DNA of 64,000 nt. It comes from Ophioceras dolichostomum. Its lineage: Eukaryota > Ascomycota > Sordariomycetes > Magnaporthales > Ophioceraceae. The notes beneath the pieces are model-generated. The model was not told the DNA's origin. It saw nothing but the letters and a program-made list of their open reading frames with translations, and made no database searches. Shown piece by piece: positions 46,576-57,100 of the stretch. The DNA lies in NCBI GenBank assembly GCA_003049485.1, contig PYST01000050.1:99957-163956 (forward strand). The letters are read 5' to 3'. The position numbers were made by a program, and so were the translations under genes. Numbering within the stretch: the first letter of the stretch is position 1; each line of letters opens with the position of its first letter.

Positions 46576-46915
46576 AAGAAGAACCAGAAAAGACATATTG
46601 CGGATATGAGCAATACTACTAGTACTCTTCCTCGGTGATAGCGACGCCTTAAAGCGAATGAGGACATGATGAAATAGAGACTGAATGTCATAAACGAAGG
46701 CGTTTTGAAAGAACATTCGGCTTTTCCTGTCGTTTAAAGATCGCAACTACAGATGCCCTCAAGAGGGATGGACGAATGGACGGATATTTATACACTTGCT
46801 CCCAAATACTACTACTACCTTTCCATGCCACTTCATGCTACCCCTCTCTCCCCGGCCCCCGCAACTCAACACTCAACTCAGCCCTCAACTCAGCCCGCAA
46901 CTCAACTCTCAACTT
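46576..46915. other. Short intergenic between convergent genes
   Basis: Contains repeated CAACTCA/CAACTCT units (about 46863-46915) close to the DUF8021 stop. No gene seen. Confidence 0.5.
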
Positions 46916-47776
46916 TCACAACCTACAAGTCCTCCCCCCACACTCCGTCATAGTATGCACAAACCTCAACTTCCCATTCTCCAGCCTAAACTCATGCGAA
47001 TCCGCCGCATTCATCATGTGCTCCCACACGCACAAAATACTCACGCTCCCCATCCCCTCATCGATCACGTACCTCCTATTCGAGTTAGGCGCCTGGTTAT
47101 GGTTGCTCGGGATCCCCGGCTGGCAGCTATCCGTAGGGCTCCCATTCCCCGTGTAGCTCCCGCCCTCAAGCCGCACGCACGGCGTGCCCCACGGTATCGT
47201 CGTGTGCGCCGTCGAGTTGCTCCACATGTCCATGTACGCGTCTCCCACCGCCTTGATCAGCGCCCTCGAGTCGCGCTTCCCCTCCGGTATGGGATCCCAC
47301 TTCTCGCCCTTGACGTAGCTGAGCGTCTTCGCGGCGTTGAACAGCCATGACCCGGTCGTGGATGCGACCGAGTCGACGAGCGCGACTTTCCCGTCGCTGT
47401 CGTGGTGGATCTGCGTGCCGATCACGTAGGGGCCCGCCGTGGAGACGAGCTCGGTGTAGGTCGCGCAGACAGTCATGTCGACGATGGTGCGGCGGTTGTC
47501 GATCTTGAGGGCCTTGGACAGCACGCCCTTGCCGGGCGCGAGCTCCTTGTTGTTCTCGACGTATTTCCAGGTCGTGGCGGCGGAGGCCGAGAGAGAGTCG
47601 AGCTTGCCGGCTGTTTGGGAGGCGACGTAGGCGTCGGCTGCGGCGAGGAGGGCCGCGCGGTCGCATGTTGCCGAGCGGGGGGCGACGGGGGGACCGTAGG
47701 GCGCCGCGAGGACCGTCGGGGCGGCTGTGATGGCGGCCCCTAGGATGAGGAGGATGCTTGAGGGGAGGGAAGGCAT
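46916..47776 (-). CDS. Secreted DUF8021-domain protein
   Basis: A 286-residue single-exon protein starting MPSLPSSILLILGA; an in-frame Met six codons earlier is less likely because it would precede the signal peptide. Cleavage is expected near residue 25 (VLA-APYG). The mature chain opens with CDRAALLAAADAYVASQTAG, the characteristic start of the fungal DUF8021 domain, and continues as one globular unit with paired cysteines (TPCVRLEGG, DSCQPG, ILCVWEH) to CGGRTCRL. The fold has been likened to the SnoaL/NTF2 cone in related secreted proteins, but activity is unknown. It is probably extracellular. No operon-like linkage to neighbours. Confidence 0.8.
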   Translation of the reverse strand: MPSLPSSILLILGAAITAAPTVLAAPYGPPVAPRSATCDRAALLAAADAYVASQTAGKLDSLSASAATTWKYVENNKELAPGKGVLSKALKIDNRRTIVDMTVCATYTELVSTAGPYVIGTQIHHDSDGKVALVDSVASTTGSWLFNAAKTLSYVKGEKWDPIPEGKRDSRALIKAVGDAYMDMWSNSTAHTTIPWGTPCVRLEGGSYTGNGSPTDSCQPGIPSNHNQAPNSNRRYVIDEGMGSVSILCVWEHMMNAADSHEFRLENGKLRFVHTMTECGGRTCRL

Positions 47777-48215
47777 CGTAACGACGGTGATCACTAAATT
47801 GTCAACTGCTTGGGCTATACAGACAGAGCTGAGAGGCCGGAGGGGAGATGAGGAGCGTTGTTGGAGCTACCACTTCTCACCTAATATGCATATTCCTCGC
47901 GGCGGAGCTCTCCCCTCCAGAGATGGAAGTGCCGTTAGCCGCGCCATCGCTCATTGTGGAGGGTTTGGATATAGTCGGCCGCCACGCCGGTAAAATTGTC
48001 AACCCCCGCACGAGCAACGTCTACATCCCGTGTGGCTCCCGTGTAATCTTTCCGGTCGATCTGCCTAAGATCCAGGCACAGCCCGTCCCCAGTTCCCGGT
48101 GGCGGTCGGGCGGGCAATGATGGCCGGGTCTGGGCTTTCCTGTGTTTGATATTGGCCAAGCATTGGACGGAGATTCCGTCAGGAATTTTCCGTCAACTGA
48201 ATGAGAGTGGTAATG

Positions 48216-48286
48216 NNNNNNNNNNNNNNNNNNNNNNNNNNNNNNNNNNNNNNNNNNNNNNNNNNNNNNNNNNNNNNNNNNNNNNN
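48216..48286. other. Assembly gap (71 unknown bases)
   Basis: Run of N. It sits about 36 bases left of a tandem repeat, a usual cause of assembly breaks; the true length is unknown. Confidence 0.98.
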
Positions 48287-48322
48287 GGTGCGAACATGTT
48301 TGTTCTGTCAAGTTCATTCAAG

Positions 48323-48383
48323 CCTGGGCACGCCTGTCCAGCCAGAATGTGGCCTGGACACGCCGCTCTAGCCAGAATGTAGG
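48323..48383. repeat. Two tandem copies of a ~30-base unit
   Basis: Copy 1 (48323-48352) and copy 2 (48353-48383) both begin CCTGG-CACGCC and end GCCAGAATGT followed by GG or AGG. More copies may lie in the adjacent gap. Confidence 0.75.
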
Positions 48384-48966
48384 CTAGTATACAGAAGCCA
48401 CGATCAGTGGCCTGGTAGGGCTACAGCAATTTCCTCCCTCCATTGTGGCTGCTAATGCGGGTGGTGTTCGTAGCTAGGTCCGCGGCTTACAGAGCGCAGA
48501 CAGTGCTATGCAGCTGAAACCACTGACCAGGGTGACTTCCAACAGCGCGATTTCTGTCCAGGCTGGAATCTGGCTGAAATGCAAATGATGCAACGAAGCC
48601 ACGAACGACACCCGCATCGAGCCGCCACAAATGGCGGGGCTGTTTGCCTGAGGCAGCAAAGGACGGAAACAAACCCCTGCGTCAAACATATCCACCACAC
48701 GACTTCGACAGTTGCTTCTTGTCCCAGCCTACCGATCCGCTTCGATTGTCTTGAGTTAAATTTACACGGACATGGCCGATACAGAAGCCTCTTGCACTTT
48801 TCTACTTTCGTCACAAATAATTGGGCTCATTATGTAGCCACCTCGAGAAATCACGTTTGGACATCCAATGAGAAGTGAGATATGGACGCCGCATGGTGCT
48901 CGATGAACACGTATTTGGGCTGAGGCTGAAGGATCCAAGCCCTGCATAACGTCGGCTAACCACCAG

Positions 48967-49036
48967 ACTGCGGCATACGTCCGTAGCTCCAGCCGCAAAA
49001 TCAATACTGCGGCATAGCTCCAGCCGCAAAATCAAT
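48967..49036. repeat. Tandem direct repeat, 39 and 31 bases
   Basis: Both copies start ACTGCGGCATA and end TAGCTCCAGCCGCAAAATC-AAT; the first carries eight extra bases in the middle. Lies about 230 bases upstream of the Cys-rich gene. Confidence 0.8.
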
Positions 49037-49263
49037 AGTGTAACAAGAGAGTACTGCGCCAGTCAGGTCAGGACTCGGAGTAAACACGTGATGATTTCAG
49101 GCTGAGGCTCTGTGATACAGAGTACTCCGAATCCTTTGCTTCAAACGAAAATAAAACCCCCCATCAGGACCCATCTTCTGACGTGATGGAGCAGAGATCT
49201 GACGTGCCCACACACGGAGCACTCTTCTCATTTGCACTGGAACCATTATAAGGCCTACACATC

Positions 49264-50941
49264 ATGAAGTTCTCTTCCTCCCTTCTCCTTGTTTCTCTCG
49301 TTGCGCCCCATTGGGCCGCTGCAAACACGACGGGATGTAACGCCGACAACTGCCTGCGTGCTCTTAGAAACCCTACGCGCACCGTTGCTGCGACGTCATT
49401 CTGCCATTCGTATACCCAATCAGTTGTAACGGCCACAACTTCTCTCCCTACCCTGTTCGCCACAGCCTGCGGGTCTGGCCCGACGCAATCGTCTCGCTTG
49501 AGCTCTGCCTGTTCCTGCTATGTGGTGAGTGCCGTTGTCTCTGTGCGATCGTGGTCGCATGTATGCTAACGTATATGGGGGATGGATAGTCAGCGGCTCC
49601 GCCATCGTGTGGCGATACCAGTTCGAGCAACAACAACTGCGGCACCTGTGGCAATGTGGTAAGTTTCCAATATAATGTCCGCTTCACCAACAATTTGTTG
49701 ACACAAGCTCAGTGCCCCGCCGGTTCAACCTGCTCGTCGGGTGCTTGCGTTTGCACCAACTCTGGCAAGGCTCCTTGCAATGGAGCATGCCCAAACTTGA
49801 CATCTGACAACAACAACTGTGGCACTTGCGGACACTCGGTAAGTTGCCTTTATCTCTTGTTCTCAGATCTGCCGTTCTCAGCACTAACACCACCACCCCC
49901 TTAAAGTGCGCATCCGGCACTACCTGCCAATCCGGCACCTGCGTCGCCCCTCCCGCCAACTGCACGACCTACACGGCGTCCTGCTCAGACGTGATCAACG
50001 GTGTACTAGCCAGCAACTCCATCGCCTCTCCTCAACTAGTCGACTACCGCATCCAGAGCGCCATCCTAGGAATCACCTCCCCAGCTGACTTCCAAGCCGC
50101 ACTCGGTGCCAACCCATGCGATGGCTTATTCACCGATCCCTCCGAGCACGCCACCTGTGTAGGCCTGCTGGCCAACTCAGATTTCGTTGCCGAGCTGACC
50201 GACATCGTCAAGGGCGTGTTGACTTCCCTGCAGACATGCGCCGCCGACTTTGCCGACGGTGGCTCAACCGCCCCGATCACCATCACCGAACCAACCTGTC
50301 CGGCACCACCCACTGTCCGCCGGAACGTGCAAAAACGAGATGAGCATGACCTGACAGCCAGCATCCTGGCCGACATCGAGCACCACCAATCAACAGCCGT
50401 CGCACCCGCTCTCGGCCCCAAGAAGATGTCCTCGCGCTCGCTGGACCTCATCGCGCTCTCGCGTCGCCAGGCCAGCACCTGCGCGAATACAGGCCAATGT
50501 TTCGAGCGATGCCCCGACTGCCGCGACCAGCAGACCTACTGTGGCACCACCGCAACAGTCATCACCACCGCGGTCTGCGGCACCGTGGGCGTGATCGCCA
50601 ATGCCGTCGTGGCGACGGTGTCCGCCGGCGCGTGCGGCGCCGCCTGCGCCCCGCTCGGCCCGGGGGCGGCCGTCTGCGCGGGTATCTGCGGACGGGCGGC
50701 GGGCGGCGCCGCTGCGCTGGCCGTGGGCACGACGTGTGCTGTCGCGAGGGCGGCCATCTGCGATCCGCTGACGCAGCGGTGTGCCAATTGCAATAACTTC
50801 AACAATGGCATCTGCAATCCGAACAGCACGCAGTGTTGTCCTGGTGAGACGGGCACTCAGTGCGGACAGGGCTGCTGCTGTTGTCCTCTGTGCCAGGCTC
50901 CGGGCGGGATTAACTGCGCATGCACGGCTGCTCCTTGTTAA
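49264..50941 (+). CDS. Secreted modular Cys-rich protein with dibasic sites
   Basis: Exons 49264-49524, 49590-49658, 49713-49838 and 49907-50941, all phase 0, giving 496 residues. Residues 1-20 are a signal peptide (MKFSSSLLLVSLVAPHWAAA). Exons 2-4 hold repeated Cys modules: a NNNCGTCG segment followed, exactly across the intron, by CPAGSTCSSGAC or CASGTTCQSGTC. Residues about 170-285 form a helical domain with few Cys. Dibasic Kex2-type sites follow (Arg290-Arg291, Lys295-Arg296, Arg338-Arg339). The last 157 residues contain 26 cysteines, a Gly/Ala/Val-rich stretch (about 366-436) and a CCCC run near the end. No known catalytic motif. It is likely secreted, disulphide-bonded and perhaps processed; wall component, effector or antimicrobial precursor are all possible. 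Function unknown. Confidence 0.8.
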
Positions 50942-51899
50942 AGGTCTGGTGGGCCTCAGCTCCACTTGTGAAGATCTTCCCACTTGTTCATGGATGACAG
51001 ATATGCTCAATTAGTTTTGGCTTTCACCTGAAATGATCTATACTCTCCAAGTCACTCCCACGCTTTCAAACATTGAGCTATAATATAATTCTGACTTGAA
51101 GAAGCCTCTTATATCGCTACTATTTCTTATGCGCGGCTGTGCCAGGACCAAACTGGAGGCAGAGATGCGATGGAGAGTCGAGCGGCCAAGCAAATGGAGG
51201 GAGCGAATCGGCAGCCCAAGATTGAGGCGAGCGCAAAGGTTGATGGGGCGAGATGGGCTCGTGGCGACGGTGATGTCTGATGATGGTGAGTGCCGATGAT
51301 GTCGGTATGGTCAATCGAGTGGTTACTAAATGTCTTTACAATAAAATCGTCAGAGTAGAACGTTTTGAATATAAGTATTCAGGTAGAAATTGTGGGCAGA
51401 AGAAGTTGGTGAGAGATAGATAGATAGGATTCAGCTATCGAAGGGCGCGGGGCCAGAGGCCCTGCAGGCTTAGAATATGCTGTTCGACCAACTGCGGTCA
51501 TCCGACTACCACCTGGCACCAGCCGGTTCACCAACAGTATCAAAGAGCCTTCCGTTCCTCCAGGCATACCCGGTCCGGCTGGGCTCGGTCCTCCGAGGCG
51601 TATTCGCCGACGGGCGAAGGGCTTAGGTAACGGTCGCTGGCCGGCGCCGTGGCTAAAAGGGGTCCACCGAAGCACTTGCGGTTGCGTTTGATGTGATTTC
51701 GTGTGTCGTTCCATCCGTCATTAGTACCTCCATTCGTACCTCGAATACGAGCAAAGTTTCTATATTTGGGCGATAATTCCCCTCCGCCAGTTTGGCGGAG
51801 GTCACAGGCCACGACGCTGGTATGTCAATCCTCCCTCCCCAACACGCGACCAGAAAGCATTTCTCGCCCCTGTGCTCATTCCCCTCACAGAGAGTCTCT
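50942..51899. other. Intergenic between convergent genes
   Basis: The 3' regions of the Cys-rich gene and the permease gene. No coding frame, RNA or repeat recognised. Confidence 0.55.
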
Positions 51900-54166
51900 T
51901 TAAATAAACACCTTGTGAATAATCCTCCTCCACGCCGGCATCGCGGCGATCTCGGCACGATAGGCGTGGATCTCTTCCCAGGGGAGCTCACGGCGGCCGG
52001 TGTCGACGTCGATCTGGGAGGTGCGGAGCCAGCCCTGACGCTTCCAGAAGTAGCCGATGATCCAGAAGAGGATGACAACGGGCAGGGCGAGGTATGACTG
52101 GAAGAAGCCCTCGGCGTCGTTGAGGGTGGGCGCCTGACCGTCTTTGGGAGGGGGGGCGATGGCCGAGAAGAGCTGTTGAGGATGGGATTATTATATGATG
52201 AGCACTGGTTCACAATGTAGGCGAGAAGCGATATGGGGAGAATCTGTGCGCAAGAAGAGAATGGGGGTGGGGCGCTCCCTCTTGGGGATTAGCTGCAAAC
52301 GTACCTGAGCAAGCATCACGAGGATGTTCAGAGCAAGGCCCATGTAAGAACCCCACACGCCACCGACGGCCTTAAAAGGGATCTCGTCGAGGGTGTGGCC
52401 ATGATGAGCCCACGCCTTCCGGAACCGGATGTGCGCGAGGCAGATCGAGCCCCATGTGAACAGGGCCGCCAGACTGGAGATAGCGAGGAGCCAGTTGAAA
52501 ACGGTCTCGCCGTCGGCGCTGAGGTTGACGTACGCGAGCAGGCCGAACGCGATCAAGAGACCGACGGAAAACAGGGGGCGTCCCGAACGGTCGACATAGG
52601 CAAAGATCTTGGGCGCATACCCCTGTTCGGCGAGGGCGGTCAAGGTGCGCGATCCGCCGTACACGGACGAAACGCCGATCGAGAGCACCGACACGAGGAT
52701 GATGACGTTCATGAAGTGGTCGAAGCCGTGGAGGCCCGCGTACTTGCCGACGAGGACAAAGGGCGATGCGTGCACGTCGTGCGACGAGGCGCCGAGCAGG
52801 GCCGTGTCGTTGCTGTTGATGAGGAGGCCGACGAAAAAGAGGCCGAGGATGTAAAACCTGCGGATCGAGGCGGGGATCATGTGCGCGTCAGCAACCTGTC
52901 CCATCGATGCTTCTTAGTCGAAGGGGGTGGGGAAACCGCCTTGGGACGCAATACTCACAGGGTAATCCGCCAGAAGACCTGCTTGATAGCACCAGGCATC
53001 TCCTTGACCGGGTTGCGGGCCTCAGCAGCCGCCAGACCGACGAGCTCCGTGCCGCTGAAAGCGAAGGCGGCCGTCACGAAAACGCTGCAGAACCCGCGGA
53101 ACCCGTTCTTGAAGGCGCCCGGCTCGTACCATAGACGGGCGCCCCAGTACTCGTGGTACTGGCCGCCGGACGGGCCTCCGCCGAGGACGAGGATGAAGGC
53201 GATAACGAGGAAGACGCAAGTGGCCGTCAGCTTTAGCGCCGACGCCCAAAACTCTTCCTCGGCGTACCCCAGCGTGCCGAAGATGTTGACCACGAGGATA
53301 GCGACCCAGAATATCGTAATCCAGACTCCTATAGCAAGCAACACGGGGCGTTATCATCAGTATACGGTTACGATTTTCTTTTTCCTTTTCTTTCTTTTTC
53401 TTTTCTCTTACCGCCCTTGATCGTCAATCGTCGCATTACGTACCGTTGGAAATATCCTGGTTCCAATACGAGACCGTGATGCCGCAGACAGTCAGCTCAA
53501 GCGGCAGCACAATGGCCCACTGGAAGACGTAGTTCCACCCCATGGCGAAGCCCCAGGACGGGTCGATGAAGCGGGTCGAGTAGGTGTAGAAGCCGCCGGA
53601 AACGGGGTACATAATGGCCATTTCACCGAGGGCGTAGACGACGTTGAACATCATCACACCGATGATGAGGAAGTTGATCAGGAGAGAGCCGGGGCCCTGT
53701 TTCGGTAGGGTGGTCCACTCAGTTAACACCCGCTGGTTTTCCATGGGGATGGGGAGGAGGGAGAGCAGCAGCACGTACACCTTTGCTGAGAGCACCGCCA
53801 GAGCCGACGAAGAAACCAGCGCCGATAGAACCACCTGTCCAGGAGAAACATGTCAGAGCCATTCATCAGGCATTATCCGGGCAATAGAAACATCGCCGGG
53901 ACGGGGCAGTGGCGGAAAGAGAAGAGAAAAAGAAACTAACCAATAGCAATCATGTGCAAATGCCGCCCCTTCATACTGCGGTCCAGCTCGACCTCGCCGG
54001 TGCCGTAGTCTCTCTTCTGGAACGACTTGAGGTTCAGCCCGTTCCGGGTCCACCAGTCCTGCTCGCGCATGTCGTCGCGGATCTTCTCCTGCTGGCCGAT
54101 GCGCGTCGGAGGCGGCGACGCGTCCGGTGGCGAGCCGGAGATCGCGCCGGTATCTTCTTTCGACAT
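51900..54166 (-). CDS. Amino-acid permease (YAT / GAP1-like, APC superfamily)
   Basis: Six exons on the minus strand: 54166-53941, 53834-53779, 53696-53444, 53328-52959, 52857-52305 and 52172-51900, all in phase, giving 576 residues. The first helix follows MKGRHLHMIAIG and continues over a 56-base exon as GSIGAGFFVGSGGALSKG, the signature of fungal amino-acid permeases. Later landmarks are ALGEMAIMYPVSGGFYTYSTRF, FSGTELVGLAAAEARNPVK, SVYGGSRTLTALAEQGYAPKIF and the cytosolic tail ending ELPWEEIHAYRAEIAAMP. About 12 membrane spans are expected. It imports amino acids with protons across the plasma membrane. Specificity is not decidable. The LFYILGLF join between exons 4 and 5 fixed the acceptor at 52858. 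Confidence 0.93.
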
Positions 54167-57100
54167 CTTTTTTGTTGGTCGCTGGCTGTGTAAGCTGTGT
54201 AAGCTGTCTGTGCCGTCGGGAGCTGCCGGTTTTGGCGTTGTCGGTGGCGTTCCGTGGCGTTGTGTAGGATCAATGCGATGCGATCTAGGTTTTTTTCTAA
54301 CAGGGAAGACAGACTTGGAGTGTCAGCGGAGAGGGAAAGATCGAGCGTTCTTGAGGCTTTCGGTGGGCGTGGTCTGCGCAGTAATGATGAGGGTAGGTAA
54401 GGTGGTCATCAGTCCTCCCTCCAATATTCAACTCACCCTCGAGTAGTAGGTGACTGGTACCTATGCAGAGCTGTGGGTGGCGGCAACGCAGCGTGAATGC
54501 ATGCGCAAAAAGACGACGACGCGAATAGAATCAAATTATGAGGCAGAGAAAAGCAAGGAGAAAAGGCCTCCAAAGGAAAGAAAAAGATTTGCGGCGACAC
54601 GGAGGGAGTGGGTGAGGCAAGACACGCAGGCTGGGCAGTGTGCTCCTTATAAGTTCGAGCACAAGATGGCGGATCCCTTCCTCGTCCAAACCCTTCAGAT
54701 ACCAGACGAGGAAAGTATGCGCCCACGCGCCACAATGGAAGGCAACGATTCCCCAAAAGACCTAATATCAAGGAAAAGCAGGGGACCCAGTAGAGATAAC
54801 GAGAAACACTCGGGAATGGAGGCGACCACGCCACGACCGGCGGGGAAGAAGAATAAGGGGGGACTTGCAGGAAGAGGAAGAGGAATGCAGGACAGGATAA
54901 GCGAAAGAGACCCTAGAAAACCACCATCATTGATCCTTCTCCTGGGCTGTTACTCTGGCAAGCGAGCGAGCGGAGCAAATTTCTAACAGCAGAGACAAAG
55001 CAAAATACAGAGAAGGGACGGAAAACCCGGGATGGCCCACCGTCGGGTGGAACGAACGGGGATTGAGGGGGCGAGTACTGGGGAAGTGGGAGTTATGGAC
55101 CGCGAATGGAATGGATCGGCGGTGGTGGTTGGAGATATTTGGAGTGACGCGAGGTGATGCACACACAAACTCGTATGTACGCCTCGTGGCGGGGGAACAA
55201 GATGACAAGATCGGCAAGAGTATCGGCCTTTTTGAGACATTTACGCTTGTTTGTCCCGTGATAGCTATCACTTCTCGTGCTTCGCACTACCCCCATTAAG
55301 AGGATAGAGACGTGCGGACGAGGGTCATACAGCGCAGATCCCATCCCATTGCATGTCCTCCCTCCATTCACTCCTCTCCTCTGTCCCCGTCCAGCGAGCC
55401 GTCTGGTCGCCCGCATCCTCGTCCGTGCCTGAGTCGTAACCCCTCCAGGAAGCTTTTGTTACGACTCACAACCATCGATGTGTCAAAGAATTAGCTTTCT
55501 CTCCTATAAGCTATGCGAAAAGAATGCGCTTGCCCTCTTCTATCGACCGAGGGACGGACCCGGCAACACATGTTTTGTCCCGTACCCAAATCCGTACCCC
55601 ACATAACTAAAGGGGGGCGCGGACTGTCGCTCGGGGTTTCTTCCTCCTCTGGCGTGCGACTTCTGGAGGGGCAGAAGGGGGCAAGCGATTGATGATGGAG
55701 ACGGCGATGGATTGGATTGGCTCGCTCTGTAAACCGGTCTCCCATATCAATTTCCATCCAGCACTTGTCCGGCGAAACAAGTGTCGTCGCGAGATTGTTG
55801 TTGCGGCGATGGCGATTGATTATGGGGTGTTAGTCGTCTCCAAGAATTCCAAGAGTTCGGAGACGATTGCCGCGCCCTACTAAGCAACTGCCGCCTGGGC
55901 ACGAAGCTAAGAGGTTCCATCGCATCGGGAAGAAAACCAATGGCGATTGCAAGATCTCTTGGTTTGCTCGGTTGGGGAAGGCAAGGCATTGATAGATAGC
56001 GATGGTAGGAGTTGGGGGTCCTCGATTGATAGGTAGCGGCTGGTGTGCGGACTAGGTTCAGTACCTAGCGTCCACAAGCTCTGGCGGTTCTTCTGGCACC
56101 GTATGTGTTTCGCCCGAATTTGAGACGCTATCAAAAGGCAAAAAAAAGGAGCACCGTGTTCCCCGCTAAGCTCAGTCAGTTCTCATCTCTCGGTCCCTTT
56201 CTTCTACTATATTTCCTCTTTCTCCACAACGGGGAACGGAGGCAGATTGCTTCTTTTGTTTGGGCAGAATTTGATTGGAAGAAGGGGCGGACACTGCCTG
56301 GGCAAGAGTCGGGGAGGACTCCATCCAGCCCACTCGGCTTCCCCAGGTCCACCGTTGAATCTCTCCACAAGGATAAGAGGCTCCATGTTTGATGCCAGCT
56401 TCCTTAATGGGTAATCTGTCACCAATTGATTTTGCAAATAGGTTGTTTTTCCGCAGCAGTGTAGAAGCAAAGAGGGGATGGAATCATCAGTTGCCCGCTC
56501 CCACGCTGCTGCACGACGCTGGGTCGAGGGATCACCAACGTACGTTGGGAAAAGAGGGGGAATGGATCCCGGCGACTCCGGGCAATGGGGACTCTCCAGG
56601 CGACGCGTTGCTCGACTTCGACTCTTTACGAAGCGACAGCAGTATGTGCGACGGGGGCAGGACACAGATAACGCGTAGTTTGTCTCCCTGCTCCGCTTCT
56701 CTGGCTCCCATCTCCAACTGGTCGCGTGACACACAACCCGAAAGAGGAAGACTTCGAGAACTTCACCGATCAATGACGCAAAGCTCCGCAGGACCTTGGA
56801 ACAACTCTCTGGTAAAAATCCCCTCACTCGCTCGTCTCAAGCCGGAAAGGAAGATCTTATCCCCATCCATACGGCGGCGCAAAGTGTAGGTGTGGGGTCG
56901 CAGCGTGCAGGAGGAGAGATACGAGAGGAAGGAAGAGAGAGGGGGGCAGTGAGGCGGTCCAACCAGAGGCTGTGGGGTTTAAAAAGCAAAAAGTGATGAC
57001 GACATGGTGCATGGCCTGCATGCTGCTGGCGCCGCGCATCACCGAACCGAGTGCTTGAACCATGGGCAGCTGACCATCAATTGTGCCGACCTGAAACGAA

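Larger units (their letters stand above)
47777..49263. other. Intergenic with assembly gap and repeats
   Basis: Holds the DUF8021 promoter, a run of unknown bases at 48216-48286, a roughly 30-base tandem repeat right of it and a 31/39-base direct repeat at 48967-49036. A minus-strand frame (48159-47935) is protein-like (CLDLRQIDRKDYTGATRDVD) and abuts the gap, so part of a small gene could be hidden here. Confidence 0.5.

Noticed and set aside
52395..53420. 341-residue frame antisense to the amino-acid permease
   Set aside because: It runs through three permease exons and two introns with Arg/Asp/Glu-rich mirror composition; the permease model is in phase throughout.
54450..54986. 178-residue plus-strand frame
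   Set aside because: Lys/Arg/Glu-rich because the DNA is A/G-rich; better explained as the C/T-rich leader and promoter of the divergent permease.
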